A stretch of 64,000 bases of DNA. It comes from Todiramphus chloris collaris. Taxonomy: Eukaryota > Chordata > Aves > Coraciiformes > Alcedinidae. Below, one piece after another: positions 36,254 through 45,633 of the stretch. The translations under genes and the position numbers were made by a program. The DNA is taken from positions 2,998,202 through 3,062,201 of the forward strand of contig JANVCC010009742.1 in the NCBI GenBank assembly GCA_025345505.1. The letters run 5' to 3'. Position 1 is the first letter of the stretch; every line of letters starts with the position of its first letter. The notes beneath the pieces were generated by a model. It was not told the DNA's origin and did not search any database. It saw nothing but the letters and a program-made list of their open reading frames with translations.

Positions 36254-36952
36254 GTGACCGACAGTATTCTGCCAAATCAATCGAAGCTCCTGACCGATGA
36301 CGGATCGGACAGGGAATCCGGTTGTTTTGTCGCCAAGCTGTTCGGCAAACGGGCGCAGAACCGCGAAGTGCAGGAAGCGCGCATCCTTGAAGCCGCCACC
36401 AACTGTTTTGTCCGTGCGGGCTTTCGTGGCGCATCGATGAATGACATCTGCTCCGAGGCCGGCATGAGCCCCGGTGCGCTTTACCGTTACTTCCCCTCGA
36501 AAGAATCCCTGATCGAAGCCATCGTCGCGGGCCATCGCAAGGCAAGCGCCGAAATTCTCGACCGCATGAGCGGTTACGGCAACATCATCGATGCGCTTGT
36601 GATGGTGGGCCTCGATCACGTTCGCCAGAAGTCGGCGAACGGCGTTGACGACGCCAGCGCGCGGCTTTTTGCCGAGGTACGGGCGGAAGCCATCCGCAAC
36701 GAGGCCGTTGCGGCCCAATGCGAGCTTTATGAAGGGCAGATGCGCGAAAAGCTTCTGTCAGCCGTCGGCGCCGCCAAGGCCCGGGGCGAGATTGATCCCG
36801 TCGGTGACCTGGAGCTTGTCGTGGCCAGCCTTGCCGCCATGGGCGAGGGGATCATCATGCGGAATTTTCCGGCACAGGGTGTGCCTGTCGAGGCGCTGGA
36901 GCCGATGTTCCGCGCTCTTGCGGTCGGCATCCTGCGCCCCGTGCAAGCATAA
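36254..36952 (+). CDS. TetR-family repressor of the RND efflux operon
   Basis: The N-terminal helix-turn-helix reads RILEAATNCFVRAG...MNDICSEAGMSPGALYRYF, followed by a helical ligand domain. The start is uncertain. ATG at 36218 lies inside the predicted -10 box and is unlikely, so GTG at 36254 is used (232 residues), although no good ribosome site precedes it. Its position before the adaptor and pump genes, with two operators upstream, indicates local control of efflux. Confidence 0.85.
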   Translation: MTDSILPNQSKLLTDDGSDRESGCFVAKLFGKRAQNREVQEARILEAATNCFVRAGFRGASMNDICSEAGMSPGALYRYFPSKESLIEAIVAGHRKASAEILDRMSGYGNIIDALVMVGLDHVRQKSANGVDDASARLFAEVRAEAIRNEAVAAQCELYEGQMREKLLSAVGAAKARGEIDPVGDLELVVASLAAMGEGIIMRNFPAQGVPVEALEPMFRALAVGILRPVQA

Positions 36953-37000
36953 ATACTGACATACCGATCCAGCAAATACCTCTTTTGATCAGGTAATCCG

Positions 37001-38203
37001 ATGCGCAACCGTCGCACTAAACTTCTGGCATCCGTCGTTCTGGCCCTCGGCCTTACCGCCGCGCTTGTCCCTGCCGCCATGGCCGAGGACAAGACGGCCG
37101 TACAGGCGGTCAAGCCGCCCGTCATCAATGTCATTCCGGCCGTCGAAGCCGAGATGGTCGCGTCCATCACCGTCACCGGCACCATCGTTCCGCGTCAGGA
37201 GGTTGCAGTGGGAACCGATGTGGCGGGGCTGATCGTGCTCGAACTCAGCGCCGATCAGGGTGACCGGGTGAAGGAGGGCGAGATCATCGCCCGCCTCGAC
37301 AAATCGTCCCTCGAAATCCAGCTGGCGCAGATCGAGGCGCAGCGCGCCCAGGCCGAAGCGTCCATCGCCCAGTCGGAGGCGCAGATCGTCGATGCGCAGA
37401 TCGCCGTCCGGCAGGCCCAGGAAGCGCTCGACCGTGCCCGCGCCCTGTCGGCCAAGGGCATCACCTCCAAAGCCGATTTCGACAATGCCACCAATGCCTA
37501 TGACAGCGCCAATGCCCGGCTCAACACATCCCGGCAGGCGCTGGTCGCCAGCCAGTCACAGCTGCAATTGGTCGCCGCGCAGAAGCGCGACGTCCTGCTG
37601 CGCATCGAAAAGGCCGACGTCAAGGCACCGACGACCGGCGTCGTCCTCAGCCGTAATGCGCTGCTTGGCGGCATTGTGTCGATGAATGCCGGTCCGCTGT
37701 TCCGCATCGCCCGAGACGGCGAATTCGAACTTTCGGCCAATATACCGGAAGTGGATTTGCCGCGCCTCAAGCCTGACATGCCGGTGGCTGTGCGCGTGTC
37801 CGGCATGGAACAGCCGGTTTCCGGCCGGGTGCGCCTCATCTCCCCGGAAATCACCGCAAGCTCGCGCCTCGGTGCGGTGAAGATTTCACTGGAGCGCAAT
37901 GACGCGATCCGGCCCGGCAACTTTGCCCGTGCGGTCATCGAATTGACCCGGCGCAATGGCGTCAGCGTCCCGCTCTCGGCTGTTGTCTATCGCGGCCCGA
38001 CGGCCCTTGTGCAGGTGGTCAAGGACGGCGTGGTCGACACGCGCAAGGTCACCCTCGGCATCCGCAATGACCGCGCTGTGGAAGTGCTCGACGGCCTTGC
38101 CGACGGCGAAGACGTTGTCGCGCGGGCCGGTACGTTCGTTGCCAATGGCGACCGGGTGACGCCCATGCGCATTGCCGCGGAAACGACGGGGGCAGTCAAA
38201 TGA
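37001..38203 (+). CDS. RND efflux periplasmic adaptor (HlyD/MexA family)
   Basis: The 400-residue protein has a signal peptide (cleavage after AAMA near residue 28), then the first half-lipoyl (ITVTGTIVPRQEVAVG), a long alpha-hairpin rich in Ala/Gln (about residues 100-200), the second lipoyl (ADVKAPTTGVVLSRNAL), and beta-barrel and membrane-proximal domains. It bridges the pump and an outer-membrane channel that is not encoded here. ATG follows AGGTAATCCG. It overlaps the pump gene by four bases. Confidence 0.93.
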   Translation: MRNRRTKLLASVVLALGLTAALVPAAMAEDKTAVQAVKPPVINVIPAVEAEMVASITVTGTIVPRQEVAVGTDVAGLIVLELSADQGDRVKEGEIIARLDKSSLEIQLAQIEAQRAQAEASIAQSEAQIVDAQIAVRQAQEALDRARALSAKGITSKADFDNATNAYDSANARLNTSRQALVASQSQLQLVAAQKRDVLLRIEKADVKAPTTGVVLSRNALLGGIVSMNAGPLFRIARDGEFELSANIPEVDLPRLKPDMPVAVRVSGMEQPVSGRVRLISPEITASSRLGAVKISLERNDAIRPGNFARAVIELTRRNGVSVPLSAVVYRGPTALVQVVKDGVVDTRKVTLGIRNDRAVEVLDGLADGEDVVARAGTFVANGDRVTPMRIAAETTGAVK

Positions 38204-41200
38204 ACTGGAACATTTCCGCCTGGTCGATCCGCAATCCGGTTCCATCGATCCTGCTGTTTGTCGTGCTCGTCGTTCTCGGCCTGATGAGTTTTTCCAAGCT
38301 GCCGATCACCCGCTTTCCCAATATCGATGTTCCCCTGATTTCCGTAGCGGTCACCGATCCCGGCGTTGCGCCGAGCGAGCTGGAAACCCAGATCGCCAAG
38401 CGTGTCGAGGATTCGGTTGCCAACATCACCGGCGTGAAGAACGTCACCACCACGCTGACCGAAGGCATTTCGACAACGCTCGTCGAGTTCCGCCTCGAAG
38501 TGGATACGCAGAAGGCGCTCAACGATGTCAAGGATGCGGTCACCCGCATCCGCAGCGATCTGCCTGCCACGATCAAGGAACCCATTGTCAGCTCTGTCGA
38601 TGTCGAGGGCTCGTCGATCCTGACCTATGCGATTTCCGCGCCGGCGATGACATCCGAGGAACTGTCCTGGTTCGTCGACGACAAGATTCTGCGCGATATC
38701 CAGGGCGTCAAGGGTGTCGGCCGTGTCGAACGCTATGGCGGCGTGACGCGGGAAATCCGCGTCTCGCTCGATCCGGACCGTCTGACGGCATTGGGCGTGA
38801 CCGCATTTGACGTCAACCGCGCGCTGAAATCGATGAATGCCGATCTGACCGGCGGGCGCGGCGATCTGGGTTCAACCCAGCAGACCATCCGTACCCTTGG
38901 CGCATCCCGCACGCTGGACGACCTGCGCAGCGTCGAAATTCCGCTGGCGGGCGGGCGCTCTGTCCGGCTGGATGCCATCGGCACCGTGTCGGATTCGTTC
39001 CAGGAACCCAAATCCTTTGCCCGCGTCAACAACCAGACCGTGGTGTCCCTCGGCGTGTTCCGCGCCAAGGGTGCCAGCGATGCGGATGTGTTCAAGCGGG
39101 TTCAGGACCGCATGGACCTGCTGACGCAGAAATACCCCGATGTGCGGTTCAGCATCATCGACAATGCAGTGAACTACACCTACGGCAATTATGAAGCCGC
39201 CATGAGCTCGCTGGTCGAAGGCGCGCTATTGTCGATCGTCGTGGTCTTCCTGTTCCTGCGCAATATCCGCGCGACGCTGATCGCGGCGATTGCCCTGCCG
39301 CTGTCGGCCATCCCGACATTCTGGGCCATCGATATGCTCGGCTTCTCGCTGAACCTGATCAGCCTGCTCGGCATCACGCTGGTGACGGGTATTCTCGTCG
39401 ACGACGCCATCGTGGAGATCGAGAACATCGTCCGGCACATGCGGTCGGGCAAATCGCCTTACCGCGCGTCGCTGGAAGCGGCCGACGAAATCGGACTTGC
39501 GGTTATCGCCATTTCCGTGACGATCATTGCGGTGTTTGCGCCGGTCAGCTTCATGAGCGGCATTGCCGGACAATATTTCAAGCAGTTCGGCCTGACGGTC
39601 GCCGTGGCGGTGTTCTTCTCGCTGCTGGTCGCCCGCCTGATCACGCCGATGATGACCGCCTATCTCCTGCGCGACGGCAAGAACCTGCACCATGAGGACA
39701 ATGACACCGGCTGGGTTGGCGCCTATACGCGCTTCCTTGGCGTGACGCTGCGCTATCGCTGGCTGACGCTGATCAGCGGCGTCCTGCTGTTCGCTACAGC
39801 CATCTGGGCCATGGGGTTCCTGCCATCCGGGTTTGTCCCGGCACAGGACGAGGCGCGCGTGGCGGTCAATCTCGAACTGACGCCGGGTTCGCGCATCGAT
39901 GAAACCCGCCGCGTCACCGATGAAGCGGCGCTGCGGGTCAGGGAAATCCCGGAAGTGCAGCAGACCTATGTCGTCGGCGGGTCGTCGCCAAAGGGCGAGA
40001 CGGATACGCGCCGCGCGACCATGATCGTCAAGCTCAGCCACAAGAGCGAGCGCAACCGAAGCCAGAAGCAGATCGAAGCCGAGATTTTCGCCAAGCTTTC
40101 CGAAGTGCCGGATCTGCGCGCCAACTTTGTCAATGATCGCGGCGAGCGCGAATTTGCCGTCGGCGTCATCGGCGCGGACGGCCAGAAGGTGAGCGAGCAG
40201 GCCCGGTCCATGCAGAGCGGCATGACGGCAACGGGCAGCTTCCAGGCGGTGTCCTCCAGCGCTGCGCTGGACCGTCCGGAAATCATCGTGACACCGCGCA
40301 TGGACAAGCTGGCCGAGCTTGGCCTGTCCACGGCTGCCGTTTCCGATGCGCTGCGCGTGGCAACCCTTGGCGACCTCGACGCCAATCTGGCGAAATACAC
40401 CGTGGGTGACCGACAGATTCCGATCCGGGTTCAGCTGACCGAGGACGCCCGCCGCGATCTGACCGTCTTGAACACGCTGACCGTGACCGCCCCATCCGGC
40501 GTCGTGGTGCCGCTGGCATCCATCGCGCAGGTCAGTTTCGGCCAGGGACCGTCGTCCATCGAACGCTTCAACCGCGAACGGCGCGTCGTCGTCGGCGCCA
40601 ACATGGCCGGTGGCAAGGAGATCGGCGAGGGGCTTTCCATCGTCAAGGGCTTGCCGCAGGTCAAATCCATGCCGGATGGCGTGCGCATTCAGGAAACCGG
40701 CGACGCCGAAGTCATGGGCGAAGTGTTCGCGGGGTTCCGCAATGCGATGATCATGGGCCTGATGCTGGTGTTCGTGGTGCTGATCCTGCTGTTCGGCAGT
40801 ATCTTCCATGCCTTCACCATTCTGATGTCATTGCCGTTGTCGATTGCCGGTGTGGCCGCCGCCCTGCTGCTCACCAACAATTCCGTATCCATGGCCGTGG
40901 TCATCGGTATTCTCATGCTGATGGGCATTGTCACCAAGAACGCCATCATGCTGGTCGATTTTGCCATTGAAGAGGTCAAGCACGGCATACCGCGCAATGA
41001 GGCGATCATCGACGCGGGCCGCAAGCGCATCCGTCCCATTGTCATGACGACGATTGCCATGTCCGCGGGCATGGTGCCGGCGGCGCTGGCCTTCGGCGAT
41101 GGCGGCGAGTTCCGGGCACCCATGGCCATCGCGGTGATCGGCGGGCTGCTGATCTCGACCGTCCTGTCGCTGGTGTTCGTGCCGTCCTTCTACACGATCA

Positions 41201-41349
41201 TGGACGATCTCAGCCGCTGGATGGCGCGTGCGTTCCATTGGGGCTTCCGCCCGAACAAGCCGGACGAAGCCGAAGCGGCCGCACGCCCTGGCGTGCGCAC
41301 CGTGCCCGCCTATCCGGCACCGGGCTATGCCAGCGAGGCAGCCGAATAG
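38200..41349 (+). CDS. RND multidrug efflux pump, HAE1 family
   Basis: The 1049-residue protein has the 12-helix RND layout with two large periplasmic loops. It begins MNWNISAWSIRNPVPSILLF and has the TM4 proton-relay motif GILVDDAIVEIEN with paired Asp. The C-terminal half shows GIVTKNAIMLVDFAIEE. HAE1 pumps export amphiphilic drugs, detergents or metabolites by proton antiport; the substrate is unknown. ATG overlaps the adaptor stop. It ends six bases before a convergent transporter gene. Confidence 0.94.
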   Translation: MNWNISAWSIRNPVPSILLFVVLVVLGLMSFSKLPITRFPNIDVPLISVAVTDPGVAPSELETQIAKRVEDSVANITGVKNVTTTLTEGISTTLVEFRLEVDTQKALNDVKDAVTRIRSDLPATIKEPIVSSVDVEGSSILTYAISAPAMTSEELSWFVDDKILRDIQGVKGVGRVERYGGVTREIRVSLDPDRLTALGVTAFDVNRALKSMNADLTGGRGDLGSTQQTIRTLGASRTLDDLRSVEIPLAGGRSVRLDAIGTVSDSFQEPKSFARVNNQTVVSLGVFRAKGASDADVFKRVQDRMDLLTQKYPDVRFSIIDNAVNYTYGNYEAAMSSLVEGALLSIVVVFLFLRNIRATLIAAIALPLSAIPTFWAIDMLGFSLNLISLLGITLVTGILVDDAIVEIENIVRHMRSGKSPYRASLEAADEIGLAVIAISVTIIAVFAPVSFMSGIAGQYFKQFGLTVAVAVFFSLLVARLITPMMTAYLLRDGKNLHHEDNDTGWVGAYTRFLGVTLRYRWLTLISGVLLFATAIWAMGFLPSGFVPAQDEARVAVNLELTPGSRIDETRRVTDEAALRVREIPEVQQTYVVGGSSPKGETDTRRATMIVKLSHKSERNRSQKQIEAEIFAKLSEVPDLRANFVNDRGEREFAVGVIGADGQKVSEQARSMQSGMTATGSFQAVSSSAALDRPEIIVTPRMDKLAELGLSTAAVSDALRVATLGDLDANLAKYTVGDRQIPIRVQLTEDARRDLTVLNTLTVTAPSGVVVPLASIAQVSFGQGPSSIERFNRERRVVVGANMAGGKEIGEGLSIVKGLPQVKSMPDGVRIQETGDAEVMGEVFAGFRNAMIMGLMLVFVVLILLFGSIFHAFTILMSLPLSIAGVAAALLLTNNSVSMAVVIGILMLMGIVTKNAIMLVDFAIEEVKHGIPRNEAIIDAGRKRIRPIVMTTIAMSAGMVPAALAFGDGGEFRAPMAIAVIGGLLISTVLSLVFVPSFYTIMDDLSRWMARAFHWGFRPNKPDEAEAAARPGVRTVPAYPAPGYASEAAE

Positions 41350-41355
41350 GGGTTC

Positions 41356-42255
41356 TCAGATCGGGTGGCGGAACGCCGCCATCCGCGAGCGCTTGCGGGC
41401 GCTGTGCATCTGCCAGATCGAATGGCTGACCAGCGTGGTGATGATGATGATGCCGCCAAGCAGGGTGGGGTCGCTTGGACGTTCGGCAAAGACCAGCCAG
41501 ACCCAGATCGGCGCCAGAACCGTCTCCAGGAGATAGAACATCGCCACTTCAGGCCCGGACAGGAAGCGCGGGCCGGTCGCCAGGCAGGCAAAGGCGATTG
41601 TCGTCACCACGGCGCCGTTGAAGATGATCCAGCCGGGCGCGGCGACGGAAAAGCCATGCTGTGAAACCATGAAAATCGCCACGATCATCGGCAGGACGGT
41701 GCCGATAATGGCGGCAAAGCTCATATCCTTCTTCGAGGCGCGGGTCACCGTGATGGCGGAGGCGAGGAAGAATGTCGACATCAGGGCGATGATGTTGCCG
41801 AACAGGTGCCCCGATGACAGGCCCTCGCGCACGATGATCCCGACGCCGATCAGCATGAAGAACATGGCGACGAAGGTTGCGGTTTTCGGGCGCTCCTTCA
41901 GGAAAATCCAGGAAAGCAGCGCCGCAAACACCGTGTTGAACGCCAGGATGAAGACAAGGTTGGCGGTCGAGGTGTTGTAGACGGCGATCATGAAGAAGAT
42001 CGAGCCCAGGCCGTAAAGCCCGGCCACGGCAAAGCCGATCCGTCCCGGCAGGATGGTTTTGACCCGGCCGGTCACCATGCTCCACACCGCCCAGATGATC
42101 AGGGCGCAGATGAAGGTCGTGCCGCTGCGCAAAAGCAGCGTCGACCAGGTTTCCCCCTGGCCGAGGCGCAGCAGCGGGATATCGACGGAGAGTATCAGCC
42201 CGCCTATGCCCGTGATGAGCAGGCCCTTGCGGTGATCGAGATGCGGTTGGGACAT
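41356..42255 (-). CDS. EamA/DMT-family transporter
   Basis: The 299-residue, ten-helix protein has two EamA repeats. The first ends AFNTVFAALLSWIFLKERP and the second ends VWLVFAERPSDPTLLGG. It is distinct in sequence from the DMT transporter at 28464. Its substrate is unknown. ATG at 42255 is 12 bases after GAGG. It converges with the RND pump gene. Confidence 0.9.
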   Translation of the reverse strand: MSQPHLDHRKGLLITGIGGLILSVDIPLLRLGQGETWSTLLLRSGTTFICALIIWAVWSMVTGRVKTILPGRIGFAVAGLYGLGSIFFMIAVYNTSTANLVFILAFNTVFAALLSWIFLKERPKTATFVAMFFMLIGVGIIVREGLSSGHLFGNIIALMSTFFLASAITVTRASKKDMSFAAIIGTVLPMIVAIFMVSQHGFSVAAPGWIIFNGAVVTTIAFACLATGPRFLSGPEVAMFYLLETVLAPIWVWLVFAERPSDPTLLGGIIIITTLVSHSIWQMHSARKRSRMAAFRHPI

Positions 42256-42375
42256 TTCCTCTGACTTTCCAAGTCTTTTTCTTGTTTTGAGGCCCGAGCA
42301 TTAGCCGCAAGCGCTGGCTTATTCTAGGTCGCCTGCACATAAATCTGTTTCAAACGGCAGAAGGCAGTTTCGTGG

Positions 42376-42498
42376 TGCGTGGTTCGACAAGCTCACCATG
42401 AGGGATATGGTTTGGTGCAAGGTTGGTCACAAACGTTGCAGAATAGTGCTCCCCTGCAATCCTCACCCTCCCTCATGGTGAGCTTGTCGAACCACGCA
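42376..42498. repeat. palindromic repeat element, copy 1
   Basis: Perfect 29-bp inverted arms (TGCGTGGTTCG...CATGAGGG and complement; 42376-42404 and 42470-42498) enclose a 65-bp centre. The centre carries the family's asymmetric core (GTTGCAG...CTGCAATCCTCA) next to the right arm. It lies 20 bases beyond the bpt stop codon. Confidence 0.9.
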
Positions 42499-42517
42499 TC
42501 ACCAAAGTGCACATGAA

Positions 42518-43264
42518 CTAATCGCGGCGTTCCCAGCCCTTCGGGCCCAGATGTTCCTGGGGCTTGTAGCGGATTTTGTACTGCATCTTGCGCGAGCCCT
42601 CGACCCAGTAGCCGAGATAGACATGCGGGAGGCCGGCGGCAGCGGCGCGCTGGATGTGATCGAGGATCATGAAGGTGCCGAGCGAACGGTCGGCGTAATC
42701 CGGATTGAAGAAGGAATAGACCATCGACAATCCGTCGCCCATGACATCGGTCAGTGCCACGGCGATCAGCTCGCCTTCGCCTTTCTTGGTGATGAAGGAA
42801 TCCGGCCCGCGGCGGCGGTATTCGATGATCTGGGTGGGGACGTGGGTGTCTTCGACCATCATCGCATAGTCGAGCACCGTCATTTCCGACATGCCGCCCT
42901 TGTTGTGCCGCGCATCGAGATAGCGCCGGAAGAGGGCGTATTGTTCCGTCGAAGGTTCCGCCTGGTGGATATTGCCGATCAGGTCCCGGTTGTGGTTCCA
43001 GACCCGGCGCATGGATTTGTCCTGCTTGAACTCCCCGGCCAGAATGCGCACGGAAACGCAGGCCCGGCAATTCTCGCAGGCCGGACGGTAGGCAATGTTC
43101 TGGGAGCGGCGGAAACCGCCCTGGGTCAGGAGATCATTCAGCTCGGCGGCGCGCCCGCCGACAAGGTGTGTAAAAACCTTACGCTCCAATTGCCCTTCCA
43201 GATAAGGACAGGGCGAGGGTGCTGTAAGGAAGAACTGCGGTGATTGCTGCGGTTGATGCGTCAT
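42518..43264 (-). CDS. bpt: aspartate/glutamate leucyltransferase (Bpt)
   Basis: The 248-residue enzyme transfers Leu from Leu-tRNA to proteins with N-terminal Asp or Glu, marking them for ClpAP in the N-degron pathway. The N-terminal ATE domain contains [13 protein letters not shown] with paired Cys. The C-terminal GNAT-like part has [20 protein letters not shown] and [15 protein letters not shown]. Length and motifs match Bpt rather than eukaryotic ATE1. Copy 1 of the repeat follows its stop. Confidence 0.93.
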   Translation of the reverse strand: MTHQPQQSPQFFLTAPSPCPYLEGQLERKVFTHLVGGRAAELNDLLTQGGFRRSQNIAYRPACENCRACVSVRILAGEFKQDKSMRRVWNHNRDLIGNIHQAEPSTEQYALFRRYLDARHNKGGMSEMTVLDYAMMVEDTHVPTQIIEYRRRGPDSFITKKGEGELIAVALTDVMGDGLSMVYSFFNPDYADRSLGTFMILDHIQRAAAAGLPHVYLGYWVEGSRKMQYKIRYKPQEHLGPKGWERRD

Positions 43265-43406
43265 TCGTTATCCTGGAACAGTCTGCAACCCCTATAGAAT
43301 CGTAAGACCCCCGAAAACGTCAATTCAATTATATTGCATTCAGATGTGAATGTCGCGGGTCGTCGTTGCAAACGTTACGGCCAGGACCGAGGTGCCAAGC
43401 TTAATG

Positions 43407-43835
43407 TCAGCCGTGGTCGTCATTGAGATTGTAGCAGGGCTGGCCGTTCCATGAATGGCTCGGCGCATCCACCTTGCCGTCGACCGTACGGCCCCAGCGG
43501 CCGGCGAAGGAACGGTAATCGTTGGAAAAGCGGATGGTCAGCAGACCCGAGCCGTATTTGTCGACCCAGACCATCGTGCGCTCGGTACCTTTGGCCGGAT
43601 CTTTTTCCGCGAGGGTTCCCATGACGAGGCCATCGCGCGCTTCGATCTGGTATGTGCCCGATATGCGGCCATCACGATCCACATTGAGCGCCGTGACGAC
43701 ATCCCGGTAGTCGCCGCTTGAAATCACCTCGCCGCAAAATCGTCCGGCCGGTGAAGCAGCGATGCTGTCGCCAAGTCCGGAACCATAGAATGCAAATGCC
43801 ATTGCGGCGAGAGCAGCAAGCCTGAGATGTGTCAT
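43407..43835 (-). CDS. hypothetical secreted protein
   Basis: The 142-residue protein has an N-terminal signal (MTHLRLAALAAMAFAFYGSG...IAASPAG). The mature beta-rich domain contains RFCGEVISSGDYRDVV, GRISGTYQIEARDG, RSFAGRWGRTVDGK and a late Cys (GQPCYNL) that could pair with the early Cys. No family is confidently recognised. It lies downstream of the RDD gene beyond a hairpin. Confidence 0.65.
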   Translation of the reverse strand: MTHLRLAALAAMAFAFYGSGLGDSIAASPAGRFCGEVISSGDYRDVVTALNVDRDGRISGTYQIEARDGLVMGTLAEKDPAKGTERTMVWVDKYGSGLLTIRFSNDYRSFAGRWGRTVDGKVDAPSHSWNGQPCYNLNDDHG

Positions 43836-43854
43836 GGATGTGGCCGGTAAAGCA

Positions 43855-43879
43855 AGAAGGCTCCCGATGGGAGCCTTCT
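43855..43879 (-). terminator. terminator-like hairpin after the RDD gene
   Basis: An 11-pair perfect stem (AGAAGGCTCCC/GGGAGCCTTCT) has a three-base loop, three bases past the RDD stop. Only a weak T-tract (TGCTTT) follows, so readthrough to the next gene is possible. Confidence 0.6.
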
Positions 43880-43882
43880 GGA

Positions 43883-44353
43883 TTAATGATATGCGCGTAC
43901 GACGACCGTACCAAGAAGAAGATCGTGGACCGTGCGTTTGCGGTCGACAACGAAAGTTGCAAGCAGGATCAGCGGTGTCAGCACCACATTCAATCCCCAG
44001 AACAGCACCGTATGAACGACCGCAAGCAGGCCATCGACCTTCTGGCCGTCAAGACGTTCGAGCCTGAGGCCCATCATCTGCATGCCCTTGGTTGCCTGGC
44101 GCGGTCCGCCGAGTGTTGTCGCCACATAGGCGAGCGCCACGGCCGGGAACATGATGCCATAAAGCATCCATCCAAGGCCAAGCGTTGCAACACCCAGAAT
44201 GGCGATGACGATCGCGACCGGGATGCACAGGAAAAACACGATGACATAATCCATCAGGAACGCAAAAATGCGGCTGGACCGCACGCCCTGATACATCCGC
44301 CAGTCATCCAGGCGGTTGGTGATTATTTCGCCGTCAAGCGCGCTCGTATTCAT
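43883..44353 (-). CDS. RDD-family membrane protein
   Basis: The 156-residue protein has three to four helices. The family Arg-Asp pair is recognisable in SSRIFAFLMDYVIVFFLC, and the C-terminal RKRTVHDLLLGTVVVR matches the second RDD motif. RDD proteins are small membrane proteins, some suggested to be ion exchangers; the role here is unknown. ATG at 44353 is preferred to an upstream codon by position. Confidence 0.85.
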   Translation of the reverse strand: MNTSALDGEIITNRLDDWRMYQGVRSSRIFAFLMDYVIVFFLCIPVAIVIAILGVATLGLGWMLYGIMFPAVALAYVATTLGGPRQATKGMQMMGLRLERLDGQKVDGLLAVVHTVLFWGLNVVLTPLILLATFVVDRKRTVHDLLLGTVVVRAYH

Positions 44354-44436
44354 TTCGTTTCCCGTTTCAAACACACGGACACAGTGCCGTGCTGCAGAAC
44401 GTGGGAACTCCAGAATGGAAATTCAAGCAGATTTTT

Positions 44437-44526
44437 TTACAGGCCGGCTTTCAGGCGCTCGGCGACAAGCGGGGCGAAATAGGTCAGGATGCCGTCGCAA
44501 CCGGCACGCTTGAACGCCAGCAGCGT

Positions 44527-44559
<33 letters not shown>

Positions 44560-45474
44560 ATTGGCGCCGGCGGCCTTGATCATCGTGTATTCGCCGGACA
44601 CCTGATAGGCGAATGTCGGGACGGAGAATGTCTGCTTGAGCCGGTGGATGATGTCGAGATAGGGCAGGCCGGGCTTGACCATCAGTGAATCCGCGCCTTC
44701 CGCCAGATCCTGCTCCGCTTCGCGGACCGCCTCGTCCGTATTGGCCGGGTCGATGTAGTAGGTCTTCTTGTCGCCCTTCAGGCGTCCCGACGTGCCGATT
44801 GCTTCGCGGTAGGGGCCATAGAAGGCCGATGCGAACTTGGTGGCATAGGCCATGATCGCCACATCCTGGAAACCATTCTGGTCCAGCGCTTCGCGGATGG
44901 CACCGATACGGCCATCCATCATGTCGGACGGCGCAATGATATCGGCACCGGCCGCTGCCTGCAGCACGGCGCCACGGGTGATCTGCGCCACCGTCTCGTC
45001 ATTGACGATGATGCCGTCGCGCAGAATGCCATCATGGCCATGGCTGGTGAACGGGTCGAGCGCCACGTCGGTGATCATGCCGATTTCCGGCACCGCGTCC
45101 TTGATGGCGCGGGTGGCGCGGTTGATCAGGTTGTCGGCATCGAGAATGCCCGATCCCGTCTCATCGCGCAGGGCCGGGTCGATATTGGCGAAGGTGGCAA
45201 TGGCCGGAATGCCAAGCTTTGCGGCGCGTTCCGCCTCGCGCGCGGCCATATCCACAGAAAAGCGCTGCACGCCGGGCATGGCGGCAATGTCTTCACGGCG
45301 ATTCGTCCCCTCGCACAGAAAGATCGGCCAGATCAGGTCATTCACCGTCAGCTGGTTCTCCTGAACCAGGCGGCGCGACCAGTCGGCCTTGCGCATGCGG
45401 CGCAGTCGCCGGCTCTGCGTGATTTCATCGACGGTCCTGCCGGTGCTGGCATGAAAAGGGGAAACTTTGTTCAT
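44437..45474 (-). CDS. hemB: delta-aminolevulinic acid dehydratase (porphobilinogen synthase)
   Basis: The 345-residue enzyme condenses two 5-aminolevulinate molecules to porphobilinogen in heme and cobalamin synthesis. The two active-site Lys are in MAYATKFASAFYGPYR and LMVKPGLPYLD. The usual zinc-binding Cys cluster is absent (DVALDPFTSHGHDG instead), which marks the magnesium/potassium-dependent type found in rhizobia. ATG at 45474; the frame is open far upstream but only antisense to the next gene. Confidence 0.96.
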
Positions 45475-45633
45475 GATGGCTGCCTTATCCGCGTGCAGCG
45501 GACTTTCTGCTGTTGTTGAGAAGTGTTTTAACAGGCTTCCCCCCTCGGACCAAGATGCTTGGCAACAGATGTGATCCATTGACGCGGTGCGCCGGAGTTT
45601 CCTAACCTCATCATAATCAATGAGGAGGGGTGC

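Noticed and set aside
42381-42398. GGTTCGA in the repeat arms as a tRNA T-loop
   Set aside because: No acceptor, D- or anticodon arms are nearby; the motif is part of the 29-bp inverted repeat and recurs in all four copies.
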